Shown here: in pieces, positions 8,567 through 17,451 of the stretch
Numbering within the stretch: the first letter of the stretch is position 1
Layout of the letters: each line of letters starts with the position of its first letter
From: Flagellimonas okinawensis
GTDB lineage: Bacteria; Bacteroidota; Bacteroidia; Flavobacteriales; Flavobacteriaceae
Length of the DNA: 64,000 nt
Direction: 5' to 3'
Assembly (NCBI RefSeq): GCF_029194005.1
Contig: NZ_JARFVA010000002.1
Location: 62,001 to 126,000 of the forward strand
Notes under the pieces: model-generated
Told to the model about the DNA's origin: nothing
The model's input: only the letters and a program-made list of their open reading frames with translations
The model's database searches: none
Made by a program: the position numbers and the translations under genes

Positions 8567-10012
8567 TTATCCAACGGATCCTTCCAAACTGATTTCCAAC
8601 AGTTTTTGTGCCTCAACAGCAAATTCCATGGGTAGTTTGTTCAATACTTCCTTGCTAAATCCGTTAACGATCAAAGCAATTGCCTTTTCCGTATCAATAC
8701 CTCTTTGATTACAATAGAAAATCTGGTCCTCACCAATTTTACTGGTCGTTGCCTCATGCTCTATCTGCGCGGTCTTGTTTTTTGCTTCGATGTAAGGGAA
8801 AGTGTGCGCTCCACAACGGTTGCCCATCAAAAGGGAATCACATTGCGAAAAGTTCCTTGCATTTTCTGCCCGGCTGTTCACTTGCACCAATCCACGGTAA
8901 CTGTTCTGCGACTGACCTGCTGAAATACCTTTTGAAATTATGGTACTCTTGGTGTTCTTGCCCAAATGTATCATTTTGGTCCCTGTATCCGCCTGCTGAA
9001 AATTGTTGGTCACTGCAATGGAATAAAACTCACCTATGGAGTGATCACCTTTCAATATACATGATGGATATTTCCAAGTTACGGCAGAACCTGTTTCTAC
9101 TTGGGTCCAAGAGATTTTTGCGTTCTTTTCGCAAAGCCCGCGCTTGGTCACAAAGTTGAAAACTCCACCTTTTCCTTCATCATTACCTGGATACCAGTTC
9201 TGGACAGTTGAATATTTGATCTCTGCATCGTCCAAAGCTATCAACTCCACTACGGCTGCGTGCAATTGGTTCTCATCTCTCATAGGAGCTGTACAGCCTT
9301 CCAAATAACTCACATAGCTTCCTTCATCCGCAATTACAAGGGTCCTTTCAAACTGCCCTGTACCCGCTTGGTTAATACGGAAGTATGTGGAAAGTTCCAT
9401 AGGACATCTTACACCTTTGGGAATGTAGCAAAATGATCCATCCGAGAAAACCGCAGAATTCAGTGCCGCATAAAAATTGTCTTTTTGGGGCACTACGGTT
9501 CCCAAATATTTCTTCACCAGCTCGGGGTGCTCTTGAATGGCTTCGGAGATGGAACAGAAAATAATACCTTTCTCTGCCAGAGTCTTTTTGAAAGTAGTGG
9601 CCACTGAAACGGAATCCATGACGATATCAACTGCAACCCCAGCCAATTTTTTCTGCTCATCCACAGAGATTCCAAGTTTTTTAAATGTATCCAACAATTC
9701 TGGGTCGACTTCGTCCAAGCTATTGTATTTCGGCTTTTTATTGGGTGCCGAGTAATAGGAAATATCTTGAAAATCGGGTTTCTTGTAGGTTACGTTCGCC
9801 CATTCGGGCTCCTCCATTTCCTTCCAAGCACGAAAAGCCTCCAATCGCCACTCCGTCATCCACTCGGGCTCTTCTTTCTTTTTGGAAATGGCGATTACGA
9901 TTTCCTCGTTCAACCCTTTGGGAAGGGTGTCCGATTCAATATCCGTATAGAAACCGTACTCGTACTCTTTGGTCTCCAGTTCTTTTTTTAATTCTTCCTC
10001 TGTATAAGCCAT
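8567..10012 (-). CDS. sufB: Fe-S cluster assembly protein SufB
   Basis: A 481-residue main scaffold subunit on which the nascent Fe-S cluster is built. Recognisable segments are [19 protein letters not shown] near the N terminus, [38 protein letters not shown], and the C-terminal [18 protein letters not shown]. Length matches the family. It lies between sufA (40 bp) and sufC (39 bp). Confidence 0.97.
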   Translation of the reverse strand: MAYTEEELKKELETKEYEYGFYTDIESDTLPKGLNEEIVIAISKKKEEPEWMTEWRLEAFRAWKEMEEPEWANVTYKKPDFQDISYYSAPNKKPKYNSLDEVDPELLDTFKKLGISVDEQKKLAGVAVDIVMDSVSVATTFKKTLAEKGIIFCSISEAIQEHPELVKKYLGTVVPQKDNFYAALNSAVFSDGSFCYIPKGVRCPMELSTYFRINQAGTGQFERTLVIADEGSYVSYLEGCTAPMRDENQLHAAVVELIALDDAEIKYSTVQNWYPGNDEGKGGVFNFVTKRGLCEKNAKISWTQVETGSAVTWKYPSCILKGDHSIGEFYSIAVTNNFQQADTGTKMIHLGKNTKSTIISKGISAGQSQNSYRGLVQVNSRAENARNFSQCDSLLMGNRCGAHTFPYIEAKNKTAQIEHEATTSKIGEDQIFYCNQRGIDTEKAIALIVNGFSKEVLNKLPMEFAVEAQKLLEISLEGSVG

Positions 10013-10052
10013 ATATCTTTAAGTTAGCCAATTACAGGCTTTTTGTCAATGT

Positions 10053-10382
10053 TTATAGTGAAAAACTTTCTCCACATCCACAGGTTCTTTGGGCGTTGGG
10101 GTTGTTGAACACAAATCCCTTTCCGTTTAAACCTCCAGAATATTCCAATGTAGTGCCTACCAAGTACAAAAAGCTTTTTTTGTCGACAATGATTCTTACA
10201 TCATTATCTTCAAAAATCTTATCTGTATCCGTTGCAGAATTGTCAAAAGTCAATTCATAAGACAATCCGCTGCACCCTCCGCTCTTTACGCCAACACGCA
10301 CATAATCCGTGGCCGCATTAAAACCTTCCTCGGTCATAAGCGACACCACTTTGTGCCTTGCTGATTCTGAAACCTTAATCAT
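10053..10382 (-). CDS. sufA: A-type Fe-S carrier protein SufA/IscA (HesB family)
   Basis: A 109-residue carrier with the three invariant cysteines: VKSGGCSGLSYEL (C37) and RTCGCGESF (C101, C103). It moves Fe-S clusters from the scaffold to client proteins. The start is the ATG ending at 10382 (MIKVSESARHK). The frame stays open for about 90 more codons upstream, but that part has no homology-like character and crosses a good promoter. It is the first gene of the suf operon. Confidence 0.93.
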   Translation of the reverse strand: MIKVSESARHKVVSLMTEEGFNAATDYVRVGVKSGGCSGLSYELTFDNSATDTDKIFEDNDVRIIVDKKSFLYLVGTTLEYSGGLNGKGFVFNNPNAQRTCGCGESFSL

Positions 10383-10410
10383 CTTAATTGAATTTAATCT
10401 AAATAGCCCA

Positions 10411-10418
10411 CAAATATA
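10411..10418 (-). promoter_or_regulatory. Putative suf operon promoter (-7 element)
   Basis: On the minus strand TATATTTG fits TAnnTTTG exactly, 28 nt before the sufA ATG. At N20 upstream there is only a weak -33 candidate (TATG). No repressor operator is evident. Confidence 0.5.
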
Positions 10419-10618
10419 CTGTATATGTAGGGTTTTACCATAGTAACTAACATTATTATAACGAATGATTCCATAGGTGTTTCCTATGGAAAAATGGGAC
10501 CATTGGATCATATGGCCCGACACACTTGTGACAGCAGGTATTCCGGAGGATTTTTGACAATGTAATATCTGAAAAATTTTAAGTGCGTTCGAACACCAAA
10601 ATTTACGATTATCCTCAT

Positions 10619-10626
10619 TATTTTTG
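10619..10626 (+). promoter_or_regulatory. Putative thiL promoter (-7 element)
   Basis: TATTTTTG fits TAnnTTTG exactly and ends 4 nt before the thiL ATG. If used, the transcript would be almost leaderless. Confidence 0.4.
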
Positions 10627-10630
10627 CAAA

Positions 10631-11677
10631 ATGCTAGAAGACAAGAATCAAGAACGTACATCTTTGGAAAAATTGGGCGAATTCGGCCTAATCGAACACC
10701 TTACCCAAAACTTTGAACTCAAACAACCATCCTCCCTGATCGGGGTTGGCGACGATGCCGCCGTTATGGACTATGGAGGCAAAAAAACCATAGTTTCTAC
10801 GGACATGCTTGTGGAAGGTGTCCATTTTGACCTAGCTTATATGCCCTTGAAGCACTTAGGCTATAAATCGGTAATGGTAAACCTTTCCGATATCTATGCC
10901 ATGAACGCCATGGCAACCCAGGTTACGGTTTCTTTGGCCATTTCCAATAGGTTCCCTTTGGAAGCATTGGAAGAATTTTACGAAGGTGTAGCTCTCGCGT
11001 GCAAGCTTTACAATGTGGACTTGGTCGGGGGAGACACCACTTCTTCCACTAGGGGAATGATTGTTAGCGTAACGGCAATAGGTGCTGCAGATGAAAACGA
11101 GATTGTTTACCGAAAAGGAAGTAAACCGAACGACCTTTTGGTGGTAACGGGAGATTTGGGCGGTGCCTACCTTGGACTTCAAGTATTGGAGCGTGAAAAA
11201 GAGGTTTTCAAGGTAAATCCAAACAGTCAGCCCGATCTTGAACCCTATTCCTATATCGTTGAGCGGCAATTAAAGCCGGAGGCTCGTAAAGATATTGTGG
11301 AACTGCTCAAAAAATTGGAGGTAAAACCAACTTCCATGATCGATATCAGCGACGGCCTTTCGTCTGAAGTTATCCACTTGTGCAAACAAAGTGATATCGG
11401 CTGCAATGTTTTTGAAGATAAGATTCCGTTGGATCCAACGGTAATTTCTGCATCCGAAGAATTTAAAATGGACAGTACCATGATTGCCTTGAGCGGAGGA
11501 GAGGATTACGAACTATTGTTTACCATAGATCAGTCCGATTTTCCAAAAATAAAGGGAAACCCCAATTTAACCGTGATCGGTCATATGACGGAAAAGAACG
11601 AAGGCGTTCACTTGATTACAAGGGCTGAGACCAAAATTCCCATTACGGCACAGGGATGGAACTCGTTCAACGAATAA
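10631..11677 (+). CDS. thiL: Thiamine-monophosphate kinase ThiL
   Basis: ThiL phosphorylates thiamine monophosphate to the active cofactor thiamine diphosphate. The 348-residue product shows the AIR-synthase-related fold: LGEFGLIEHL at the start, GVGDDAAVMD (metal/ATP), TDMLVEGVHFD, NLSDIYAMNA, VGGDTTSS, VTGDLGGAYLG, MIDISDGLSSEV and SGGEDYELLF. I start it at the ATG at 10631 rather than at an alternative codon 16 triplets upstream, because MLEDKNQERTSLEKLGEFGL matches the usual N terminus. It is divergent from sufA. Confidence 0.96.
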   Translation: MLEDKNQERTSLEKLGEFGLIEHLTQNFELKQPSSLIGVGDDAAVMDYGGKKTIVSTDMLVEGVHFDLAYMPLKHLGYKSVMVNLSDIYAMNAMATQVTVSLAISNRFPLEALEEFYEGVALACKLYNVDLVGGDTTSSTRGMIVSVTAIGAADENEIVYRKGSKPNDLLVVTGDLGGAYLGLQVLEREKEVFKVNPNSQPDLEPYSYIVERQLKPEARKDIVELLKKLEVKPTSMIDISDGLSSEVIHLCKQSDIGCNVFEDKIPLDPTVISASEEFKMDSTMIALSGGEDYELLFTIDQSDFPKIKGNPNLTVIGHMTEKNEGVHLITRAETKIPITAQGWNSFNE

Positions 11678-11681
11678 AAAA

Positions 11682-11765
11682 ATCCCGAAAATCAAGGGCA
11701 TCCCTACATCATGGCATTGGGGCACGCAACCATTAGCAGTAGGCAATTACTTAAGTTTCCGGGAT
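11682..11765. ncRNA. Candidate structured RNA or terminator-like element (cloverleaf of four helices)
   Basis: Just after the thiL stop, an outer helix (ATCCCG-AAA at 11682-11690 with TTT-C-CGGGAT at 11756-11765, one bulged C) encloses three hairpins. These are AGGG-CAT-CCCT (11695-11705), ATGG-CA-TTG...CAA-CCAT (11711-11733, 7 bp with a 2-nt bulge), and AGTA-GGCAAT-TACT (11738-11751). Read on the minus strand, the outer helix is followed by a run of seven T, like a terminator for the gene at 11798-12052. I do not recognise a known RNA family. The pairing was found by eye and the strand is uncertain. Confidence 0.4.
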
Positions 11766-11797
11766 AAGATTTGGGCCTTTCCTAAAATAAAAAAGGG

Positions 11798-12052
11798 TTA
11801 TGCCACTTGGTGCACCACCCTACTTTTTCTTTTTCTGTACATGTCTTCCAACGTACTGTTGATCTCTTGCATTTGAGGCGTTAGTGCGGAAAGTTTGCCA
11901 CTAACATCCGTTGTGACCTCTTTTTGACAATGAATACATTTGTACTCTTTAATATGCTGGGTCACTTTTTTGGACACCACATAGTGATGACCGAATAGAT
12001 TGCAAAAGAAAGATGAAAATTTGTTGCCATGTTGCGTAGTAGTTGTCTTCAT
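11798..12052 (-). CDS. Small zinc-ribbon-like protein (DUF1660-like)
   Basis: An 84-residue protein starting at the ATG ending at 12052 (MKTTTTQHGNKF). It contains FFCNLFGHHY followed about 20 residues later by YKCIHCQKEVTT, a C/H...CxxC arrangement suggesting a small zinc-binding knuckle, then a helical tail (LTPQMQEINSTLEDMYRKRK). It resembles the DUF1660 type of short proteins, but this is a weak assignment. It is monocistronic; the folded element at 11682-11765 lies directly downstream. Confidence 0.6.
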   Translation of the reverse strand: MKTTTTQHGNKFSSFFCNLFGHHYVVSKKVTQHIKEYKCIHCQKEVTTDVSGKLSALTPQMQEINSTLEDMYRKRKSRVVHQVA

Positions 12053-12291
12053 AAGCTGGTGTTGTTTGGAGAAAAGCAATGATTACGAAATGGGGCTTCG
12101 AAAAATGCTTAATTTGGTTAGTAGTTTTTTATTATGGATTCAATTTTAGAAGGTTCATTTTTAATAGGAACGGATGTTGATAACTTTTTATTTTGCTGGT
12201 GTCTCGATAAAACTTTTTTTTCGATGAAATACCATAAAATCGACAAAAAGTAGTCTTTTTCCGCCCAAAAACGCTTTTGTAATATACCACA

Positions 12292-13450
12292 TTGAAAACA
12301 AATTATCAACAACACACAAATAAAAAATCGTTAACCGTTACCGCCTTCGCTCTTTTTTCCCTTTTTTTTGGAGCGGGCAACCTGATACTCCCCCCATTAT
12401 TGGGCTTTAAATCGGGAAATTTATGGTGGGTGGTCACGTTAGGTTTCTGTATTTCGGGCGTACTTGTGCCCATATTGGGAATAATGGCACATGCAAGATT
12501 GCAGGGCACCCTATTTGACTTTGCCAAAAAGGTATCCCCTTTGTTCAGTCTTGTATATTGCTACCAAGGTTTTGGATGCTTTGGGCAAACTGTTGACGCC
12601 GGGAATCCTTATCATATTATTGATAATGATATTGACCGCCGTATTTACAATGGACTTTGATTTTATTCCTTCCAAAATTAGTCAACCGTTCAGTTCGGGA
12701 ATATTGGAAGGCTATCAAACCTTTGATGCCATTGGTGCCGTTGTAGTGGGGGCAGTCATAATAATTTCCATAAACCTAAAAGAAAAATCCGCATCTTTTG
12801 AAGAGAAACGAAAAATAATTGCGCTTGGAGGACTATGGGCCGGTATAGGTTTACTTCTAGTATATGGCGGACTGATTTTGACTGGGGCGCTTTTCTCCAA
12901 TTCTTTTGATCCAGAAGTATCGAGAACAGCCCTTTTGCGAGGAATAAGCACATACACCTTGGGCGGAACCGCGAATATTTTGCTCAGTATATTGGTAAGC
13001 TTGGCCTGCTTTACAACAGCCGTGGGAATTGTAACGGGAACTGCCGATTTTATAAAAAGTCGCTTTAATGATTCTGTTTTGGCATATCGAATAACCGCAT
13101 TTTTGGGGTGTCTCTTGGGAGTGCTCATTGGACAATTTGACGTTGGCTACATTATCGTGGTGGCAGTGCCTTCGTTAATGTTTATTTACCCGATCACCAT
13201 TATTTTGATATTACTCAATGTGGTCCCGGAAAAATGGAGTTCTCCAAAGGTGTTTAAACAGGTTGTCGCTGTTACAATTTTGTTCAGTATTCCAGATTTC
13301 TTGGGGAGTATCGGTTTTGGCGAGCAAATCGCTCCTTTTGTTGATTGGGTTCCGTTGAGCCAGCATCAAATGGGATGGGTGCTGCCCGCACTGGTTGCAT
13401 TTATTATGTCCAACATCATCAAGAGCAATAAAACACCAGCATTAAGCTAA
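12292..13450 (+). pseudogene. brnQ: Branched-chain amino acid transporter BrnQ, disrupted by internal deletion and frameshift
   Basis: BrnQ is an inner-membrane carrier for Leu/Ile/Val, usually about 430 residues. The 5' frame (from a TTG at 12292) encodes the BrnQ N terminus: FALFSLFFGAGNLILPP, helix 2 (GILGIMAHARLQG region), then FDFAKKVSPLFSLVYCY, after which it runs into non-homologous sequence and stops at 12660. The BrnQ sequence resumes in another frame at about 12562 with KVLDALGKLLTPGILIILL and continues intact to 13450. The roughly 60-70 residues normally between these blocks (helices 3-4) are missing, so a deletion of about 200 bp with a frame change occurred near 12560. A functional transporter is unlikely. 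Confidence 0.85.
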
Positions 13451-14055
13451 TCCCGCATTCTTTTAAAACGGCAGAAAACAAAATTCTGAGAAGTGGAGAA
13501 CGGAGTAATATGATCCTCGGTTTTACATGCAATCTTATTGAAAGACCTGAAGGTCTCCTCCATGGTGTCCTCCGTGTATTGTTTAATATCGAGACCGCTG
13601 CATTTTTTGGGGCCATTTTCCGAAAAGGTACCGATAATCACATATCCATTTACCGCGTTATTGATCAAATCTACATAGGTTTGAATTTGTCCAGGTTCGG
13701 TTAAAAAATGAAAAGCGGCCCTATCATGCCAAAGATCATACGTCTCTTGTGGTCTAAAACTAAGGACATCACTTTCTATCCACTTTACTTGCTGTGCTTT
13801 GTCGCCAAGCCTTGCTTTAGCGCGTTCCAAGGATTTTCCAGAGATATCGAGAACTGTAATGTCCTTAAAGCCTTCATTGAGTAAATGGTCCACCAATTTA
13901 CTGTCGCCACCGCCCACATCTATAATTTTAGATGCCTTGTCCAAATTACAGGAACGAATAAAATCCAATGAGGTCTGTGGAACCTCTTGGGTCCAACTAA
14001 CCTCATCCGGTTTTTTGGTGGCATAAACGGTTTCCCAATGACCTTTTTTGTCCAA
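13447..14055 (-). CDS. Class I SAM-dependent methyltransferase
   Basis: About 202 residues with the Rossmann methyltransferase fold: DKKGHWETVYATKKPDEVSW at the start, motif I KIIDVGGGDSKLVDHLL, VLDISGKSLERAK (the ribose-binding acidic loop), ESDVLSF and WHDRAAFHFL. The substrate is unknown. Starts are ambiguous: a TTG at 14055 gives the typical M-DKKGHWE opening and clears the upstream gene; a TTG at 14085 would overlap that gene's 3' end by 20 nt. I prefer 14055. The 3' end touches the brnQ remnant by 4 nt (convergent). Confidence 0.85.
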   Translation of the reverse strand: MDKKGHWETVYATKKPDEVSWTQEVPQTSLDFIRSCNLDKASKIIDVGGGDSKLVDHLLNEGFKDITVLDISGKSLERAKARLGDKAQQVKWIESDVLSFRPQETYDLWHDRAAFHFLTEPGQIQTYVDLINNAVNGYVIIGTFSENGPKKCSGLDIKQYTEDTMEETFRSFNKIACKTEDHITPFSTSQNFVFCRFKRMRD

Positions 14056-14065
14056 CAGTAACGAT

Positions 14066-15295
14066 TTAATAAAAAACTGAATCAAAAAAGGATTTCATCT
14101 CGGCAGCATAGGGAACTCCATACTTTGCAAAAGTGTCCCTGGTTTGCGCATCGGGCTTCCAATCAAAAAAGGCATGCCCTGCTCCTTCCACTTGGATATA
14201 TTCAACGGTCTGACCGTTCTCTTTTAATTCTTCCACATAGGGTTGAACAACCTCATGGCTTATCAGTGGGTCCTCCGTACCCCTGACAATAAAATGAGGT
14301 ATCGCCCGGTTACCCACATCCGGCACATGTTGTGCCGGAGAAACGGCATCAAGATACCCTTGTTTGGTCTGTTGTATAAATTGCTTAAAATCCGATGCAC
14401 TGAAAGGACCATAACTTGGCGCTGCCACTTTGATGGCGTCCATAATTTCTTCTTTCACCTGGTCAATTGATTTTCCTTTTGGCATATAGGTGGGCATATA
14501 TTCATAAACCCCTTGGCTTTCACCAAATCCTGCATCCCCGATCAAACTGCTAAGTACTGCGGCAGAGGCCGATAAATGACCTCCTGCACTATCTCCGGTA
14601 ACTGCTATTTTTGAAGGGTCGCCCCCATAATCTGCTGCATGTTCCTGAATATGGGCAATGGCGCCAAAAACATCTTCAATAAGTTTGTGCATGTAATTTG
14701 GCTCCTCATCACCATCCAAATTGTTCACCCATCTGTAATCGATACTACATACCACATATTGGTTGCCTTTGGCAAGTTCACGGGCAAGACCTCTCATAAT
14801 ATCCTCATTGTTGGACGACCAGCCCCCACCATGGACAATAATTGCCAAAGGGAGGTTTTTTGTTCCTTTTGGAGCGTAGACATCATATTTTAATGGCTTA
14901 ACTCCCGGCTGGGCATAAACAACATCATGGGTAACATTTAAATTGTCGACGAGGTTACTTTCCACAAAAGTGGCTCCAACGGACATATCCTTATCTACTG
15001 TTATTTTCATGGTCGATGTAAAGTTTTCCACACTGGTGGTGCCCCACATACCCCCTTTAAAAGTGTAATAAATTGCGTCCAAGCTAAATCCTTCGTCCGG
15101 AGTAGCTGAAACGGTCAACTCCGTGCCCGGCTCGACCATACCATCTTTTGGCAGCTCGGGAGAAACGGTATAGGAACCATTTTCCGGGGCAACCAAAGTT
15201 ACCATGTACATATTTTGATCAATTGTTTTATTTGTTAAGGCCTTTGTAGTACCAATTACCATTAGTACCATGGAGAAGGTCAATGCTGTCCTCAT
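14066..15295 (-). CDS. Secreted alpha/beta-hydrolase (esterase/acetyl-hydrolase type) with an N-terminal beta-repeat domain
   Basis: 409 residues from the ATG ending at 15295. A signal-like segment (residues 1-20) is followed by a small beta domain (about 30-115; VTLVAPENGSYTVSPE, GTELTVSATPDEGFSLD) resembling the divergent InlB B-repeat/PKD-like modules of exported proteins. The hydrolase domain (about 130-409) has the oxyanion HGGGW, the nucleophile elbow GDSAGG, a likely acid in RGTEDPLIS, and the histidine in GAGHAFFDW, as in BD-FAE and hormone-sensitive-lipase relatives. It probably deacylates a carbohydrate or small ester outside the cytoplasm; the substrate is not deducible. The methyltransferase gene follows by about 10 nt. 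Confidence 0.85.
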   Translation of the reverse strand: MRTALTFSMVLMVIGTTKALTNKTIDQNMYMVTLVAPENGSYTVSPELPKDGMVEPGTELTVSATPDEGFSLDAIYYTFKGGMWGTTSVENFTSTMKITVDKDMSVGATFVESNLVDNLNVTHDVVYAQPGVKPLKYDVYAPKGTKNLPLAIIVHGGGWSSNNEDIMRGLARELAKGNQYVVCSIDYRWVNNLDGDEEPNYMHKLIEDVFGAIAHIQEHAADYGGDPSKIAVTGDSAGGHLSASAAVLSSLIGDAGFGESQGVYEYMPTYMPKGKSIDQVKEEIMDAIKVAAPSYGPFSASDFKQFIQQTKQGYLDAVSPAQHVPDVGNRAIPHFIVRGTEDPLISHEVVQPYVEELKENGQTVEYIQVEGAGHAFFDWKPDAQTRDTFAKYGVPYAAEMKSFFDSVFY

Positions 15296-15508
15296 TATAT
15301 TTAAGTGCTTTAAAGTTTGTTGAGTTACTTTTTGAAACAACTAAAGTTAGGGCATTTTTTTAGTCACGGCAAACTTGTCTGTCGTTGCCATTGTACCACT
15401 GCGGGAAAATCCAAAATGTAGCTTTTAAAATGCCCACTAGATCTTCGTGAACTTTAAATTGGTTACCCTTCCAGCGTCAATTCTTATTATCTCATAATGT
15501 TTCAAGGA

Positions 15509-15685
15509 TTATTCCGAGCCCCGCTTCTTTTTATTGTAATGGTAAATGCCATAGGCAATACCTGCCAAGACGACAAAAGGAAGGTAACTCCCGATTACCA
15601 CACCTATTTCGTAGGCGCTATCGGGAGCTTCCTGTAGCTTTTTTTCAATATCGGTCTGTTGGTATAAGAACAGTAAATATTTCAT
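15509..15685 (-). CDS. Small single-pass membrane protein
   Basis: A 58-residue frame: an N-terminal soluble stretch (MKYLLFLYQQTDIEKKLQEA), a transmembrane helix (about 27-48, IGVVIGSYLPFVVLAGIAYG) and a basic tail (YNKKKRGSE). It starts 4 nt after the stop of the Xaa-Pro aminopeptidase gene, so the two are probably translated from one mRNA. Codon usage and the clean N-in/TM/basic-tail layout support a real gene. I do not recognise a family. Confidence 0.65.
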   Translation of the reverse strand: MKYLLFLYQQTDIEKKLQEAPDSAYEIGVVIGSYLPFVVLAGIAYGIYHYNKKKRGSE

Positions 15686-15689
15686 GACC

Positions 15690-16982
15690 CTATTTATTCA
15701 TCAACTCTTCTATTTCTTCTATCTCAATGGGGATGTTGCGCATTAGATTGAAAGGTTCCCCTTTTTCTTGAATGACCACATCGTCCTCCAATCGGATCCC
15801 CATCCCTTCGGCAGGAATATAAATTCCCGGTTCCACTGTAAATACCATATTGGCTTTCATCGGCTTTTTCAATTCGCCGTAATCGTGCGTATCCAATCCT
15901 ATATGGTGACTTGTACCGTGCATAAAGAATTTCTTGTAAGCCGGCCAATCGGGATTTTCATTTTGTACATCCGCTTTATCCAAGAGTCCCAGACCAATTA
16001 GTTCGGAGGTCATTATTTTGCCCACTTCCTTATGGTATTCTGCCCAAATGGTTCCGGGAACCAACATTTTTGTGGCCTCATCCTTAACTCGTAAAACTGC
16101 ACTGTATACCTCCTTTTGCCTTGGTGTAAACTTGCCATTGCCCGGAATGGTTCGGGTCATATCACTGGAGTAATTGGCATATTCGGCCGCTAAATCCATT
16201 AAGATCATATCCCCATCCTTAACCTGCTGGTTATTTTCCACATAATGCAAAACATTGGCATTTCCCCCGGATGCGATAATCGGTGTGTAAGCAAACCCTT
16301 TGGAGCGGTTACGCACAAATTCATGCAGATATTCCGCCTCGATCTCATATTCCCAAACGCCAGGTTTCACAAATTCCAATATTCTTCTGAACCCCTTTTC
16401 GGTAATATCGCAGGCCGTTTGCATTAGTGCAATTTCTTCCGGCTCCTTTACCCCACGAATATTTTGCATAATAGGATTGCTCTTCGCCCATTGGTGCGCC
16501 GGGTACTCCTTTTTTACCTTTTCAATAAATCGATCCTCTCGCGTTTGCGTTTCAACGGCTTGTCGATAATGTTCGTTGGTGTTAAAATAAATGGTATCCG
16601 CTTCGGTCATTAAATCAAAGAAAACCTTGTCAAAATCCGTTAGCCAGTAAACAGTTTCAATTCCCGATACTTCAGTGGCCTTGTCTTTGGTCAACTTTGC
16701 TCCTTCCCAAACGGCAATATGGTCGTTGGTTTCCCTTACAAATAGAATTTCCCTGTGCTTAGGATCAATGGCATCCGGAAAAAGCAGGAGAATGGTTTCT
16801 TCTTGGTCCGCACCGCTCAAATAAAAAATATCACGAGCCTGTTCAAAGGGCATGGTACTATCAGCCCCAATAGGATAAACATCGTTGGAATTGAACACCG
16901 CTATGCTTTTTGGCCGCATCTGCGCCATGAATTTTTTTCGGTTCTTTACAAAAAGATTACTGTCTATTTGGAAGTATTTCAT
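15690..16982 (-). CDS. pepP: Xaa-Pro aminopeptidase (M24B, PepP-type)
   Basis: A 430-residue metallopeptidase that removes an N-terminal residue preceding proline. The N-terminal creatinase-like domain (about 1-170) holds DIFYLSGADQEETILLLFP. The catalytic pita-bread domain carries the two-metal ligands in LMDLAAEYANYSSDMTRT (Asp, Asp), HGTSHHIGLDTHD (His), FTVEPGIYIP (Glu) and GIRLEDDVVI (Glu). It has a well-formed promoter and leads a two-gene unit with the small membrane protein. Confidence 0.94.
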   Translation of the reverse strand: MKYFQIDSNLFVKNRKKFMAQMRPKSIAVFNSNDVYPIGADSTMPFEQARDIFYLSGADQEETILLLFPDAIDPKHREILFVRETNDHIAVWEGAKLTKDKATEVSGIETVYWLTDFDKVFFDLMTEADTIYFNTNEHYRQAVETQTREDRFIEKVKKEYPAHQWAKSNPIMQNIRGVKEPEEIALMQTACDITEKGFRRILEFVKPGVWEYEIEAEYLHEFVRNRSKGFAYTPIIASGGNANVLHYVENNQQVKDGDMILMDLAAEYANYSSDMTRTIPGNGKFTPRQKEVYSAVLRVKDEATKMLVPGTIWAEYHKEVGKIMTSELIGLGLLDKADVQNENPDWPAYKKFFMHGTSHHIGLDTHDYGELKKPMKANMVFTVEPGIYIPAEGMGIRLEDDVVIQEKGEPFNLMRNIPIEIEEIEELMNK

Positions 16983-17001
16983 ATCTATATTTTGATTTGT
17001 C

Positions 17002-17033
17002 CAAATTTAGGTAATTGCGATACCGATGACAAA
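17002..17033 (-). promoter_or_regulatory. Promoter of pepP with both Bacteroidota elements
   Basis: On the minus strand, TTTG (17033-17030) is followed after exactly 20 nt by TAAATTTG (17009-17002), a full match to the Bacteroidota -33/-7 consensus, 19 nt upstream of the pepP ATG. The best-formed promoter in the window. Confidence 0.65.
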
Positions 17034-17061
17034 TTCTTACCTTACCTATTAAATCCTTAAA

Positions 17062-17451
17062 ATGCAGCTCAACCTTAGTATCCCAGCTCTTCTTTTTCCT
17101 GCCATTTCTTTGACTATGTTAGCTTATAATGCTCGGTATTTGGCCATAGCGGCATTGATCCGGCAGTTGCACAAACAGTTCGAGGAAACATCTGCCCAGC
17201 CCCTTAAGCAACAGATCAATCAACTTCGAACACGATTGGGAATAATCAAAAACATGCAGGCCTCTGCGATCATTAGTTTTTTATTGGCTGCGGTAACCAT
17301 GTTTTTAATTTATGTGGAAATGAGGGTGTGGGCCAATATTATTTTTGGTATCAGTTTAATATTCTTGATGATTTCACTGATCCTATCCTTCTTGGAGGTT
17401 CAATTATCCACAAAAGCATTGAGCATTCAATTAAAGAACATGGAAAAATAA
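17062..17451 (+). CDS. DUF2721 family membrane protein
   Basis: 129 residues with three hydrophobic segments (about 5-30, 70-88, 92-113) separated by an amphipathic stretch (LKQQINQLRTRLGIIKNMQ), ending WEVQ-like as FLEVQLSTKALSIQLKNM. This is the usual DUF2721 layout; the function is unknown. Its last 124 nt overlap a gene in another frame on the same strand. Confidence 0.85.
   Translation: MQLNLSIPALLFPAISLTMLAYNARYLAIAALIRQLHKQFEETSAQPLKQQINQLRTRLGIIKNMQASAIISFLLAAVTMFLIYVEMRVWANIIFGISLIFLMISLILSFLEVQLSTKALSIQLKNMEK

Noticed and set aside
8680..9159. 159-codon plus-strand frame inside sufB
   Set aside because: Shadow frame with no family features; sufB on the other strand is certain.
10383..10661. 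Long N-terminal extension of the sufA frame
   Set aside because: The added 93 residues have no IscA-like character, cross the suf promoter and run into thiL; the ATG at 10382 gives a normal SufA.
12080..12291. Repeated TCGAT/ATCGA blocks before brnQ
   Set aside because: Short and AT-rich; likely chance in a low-complexity gap, so not listed as an operator or an attachment site.
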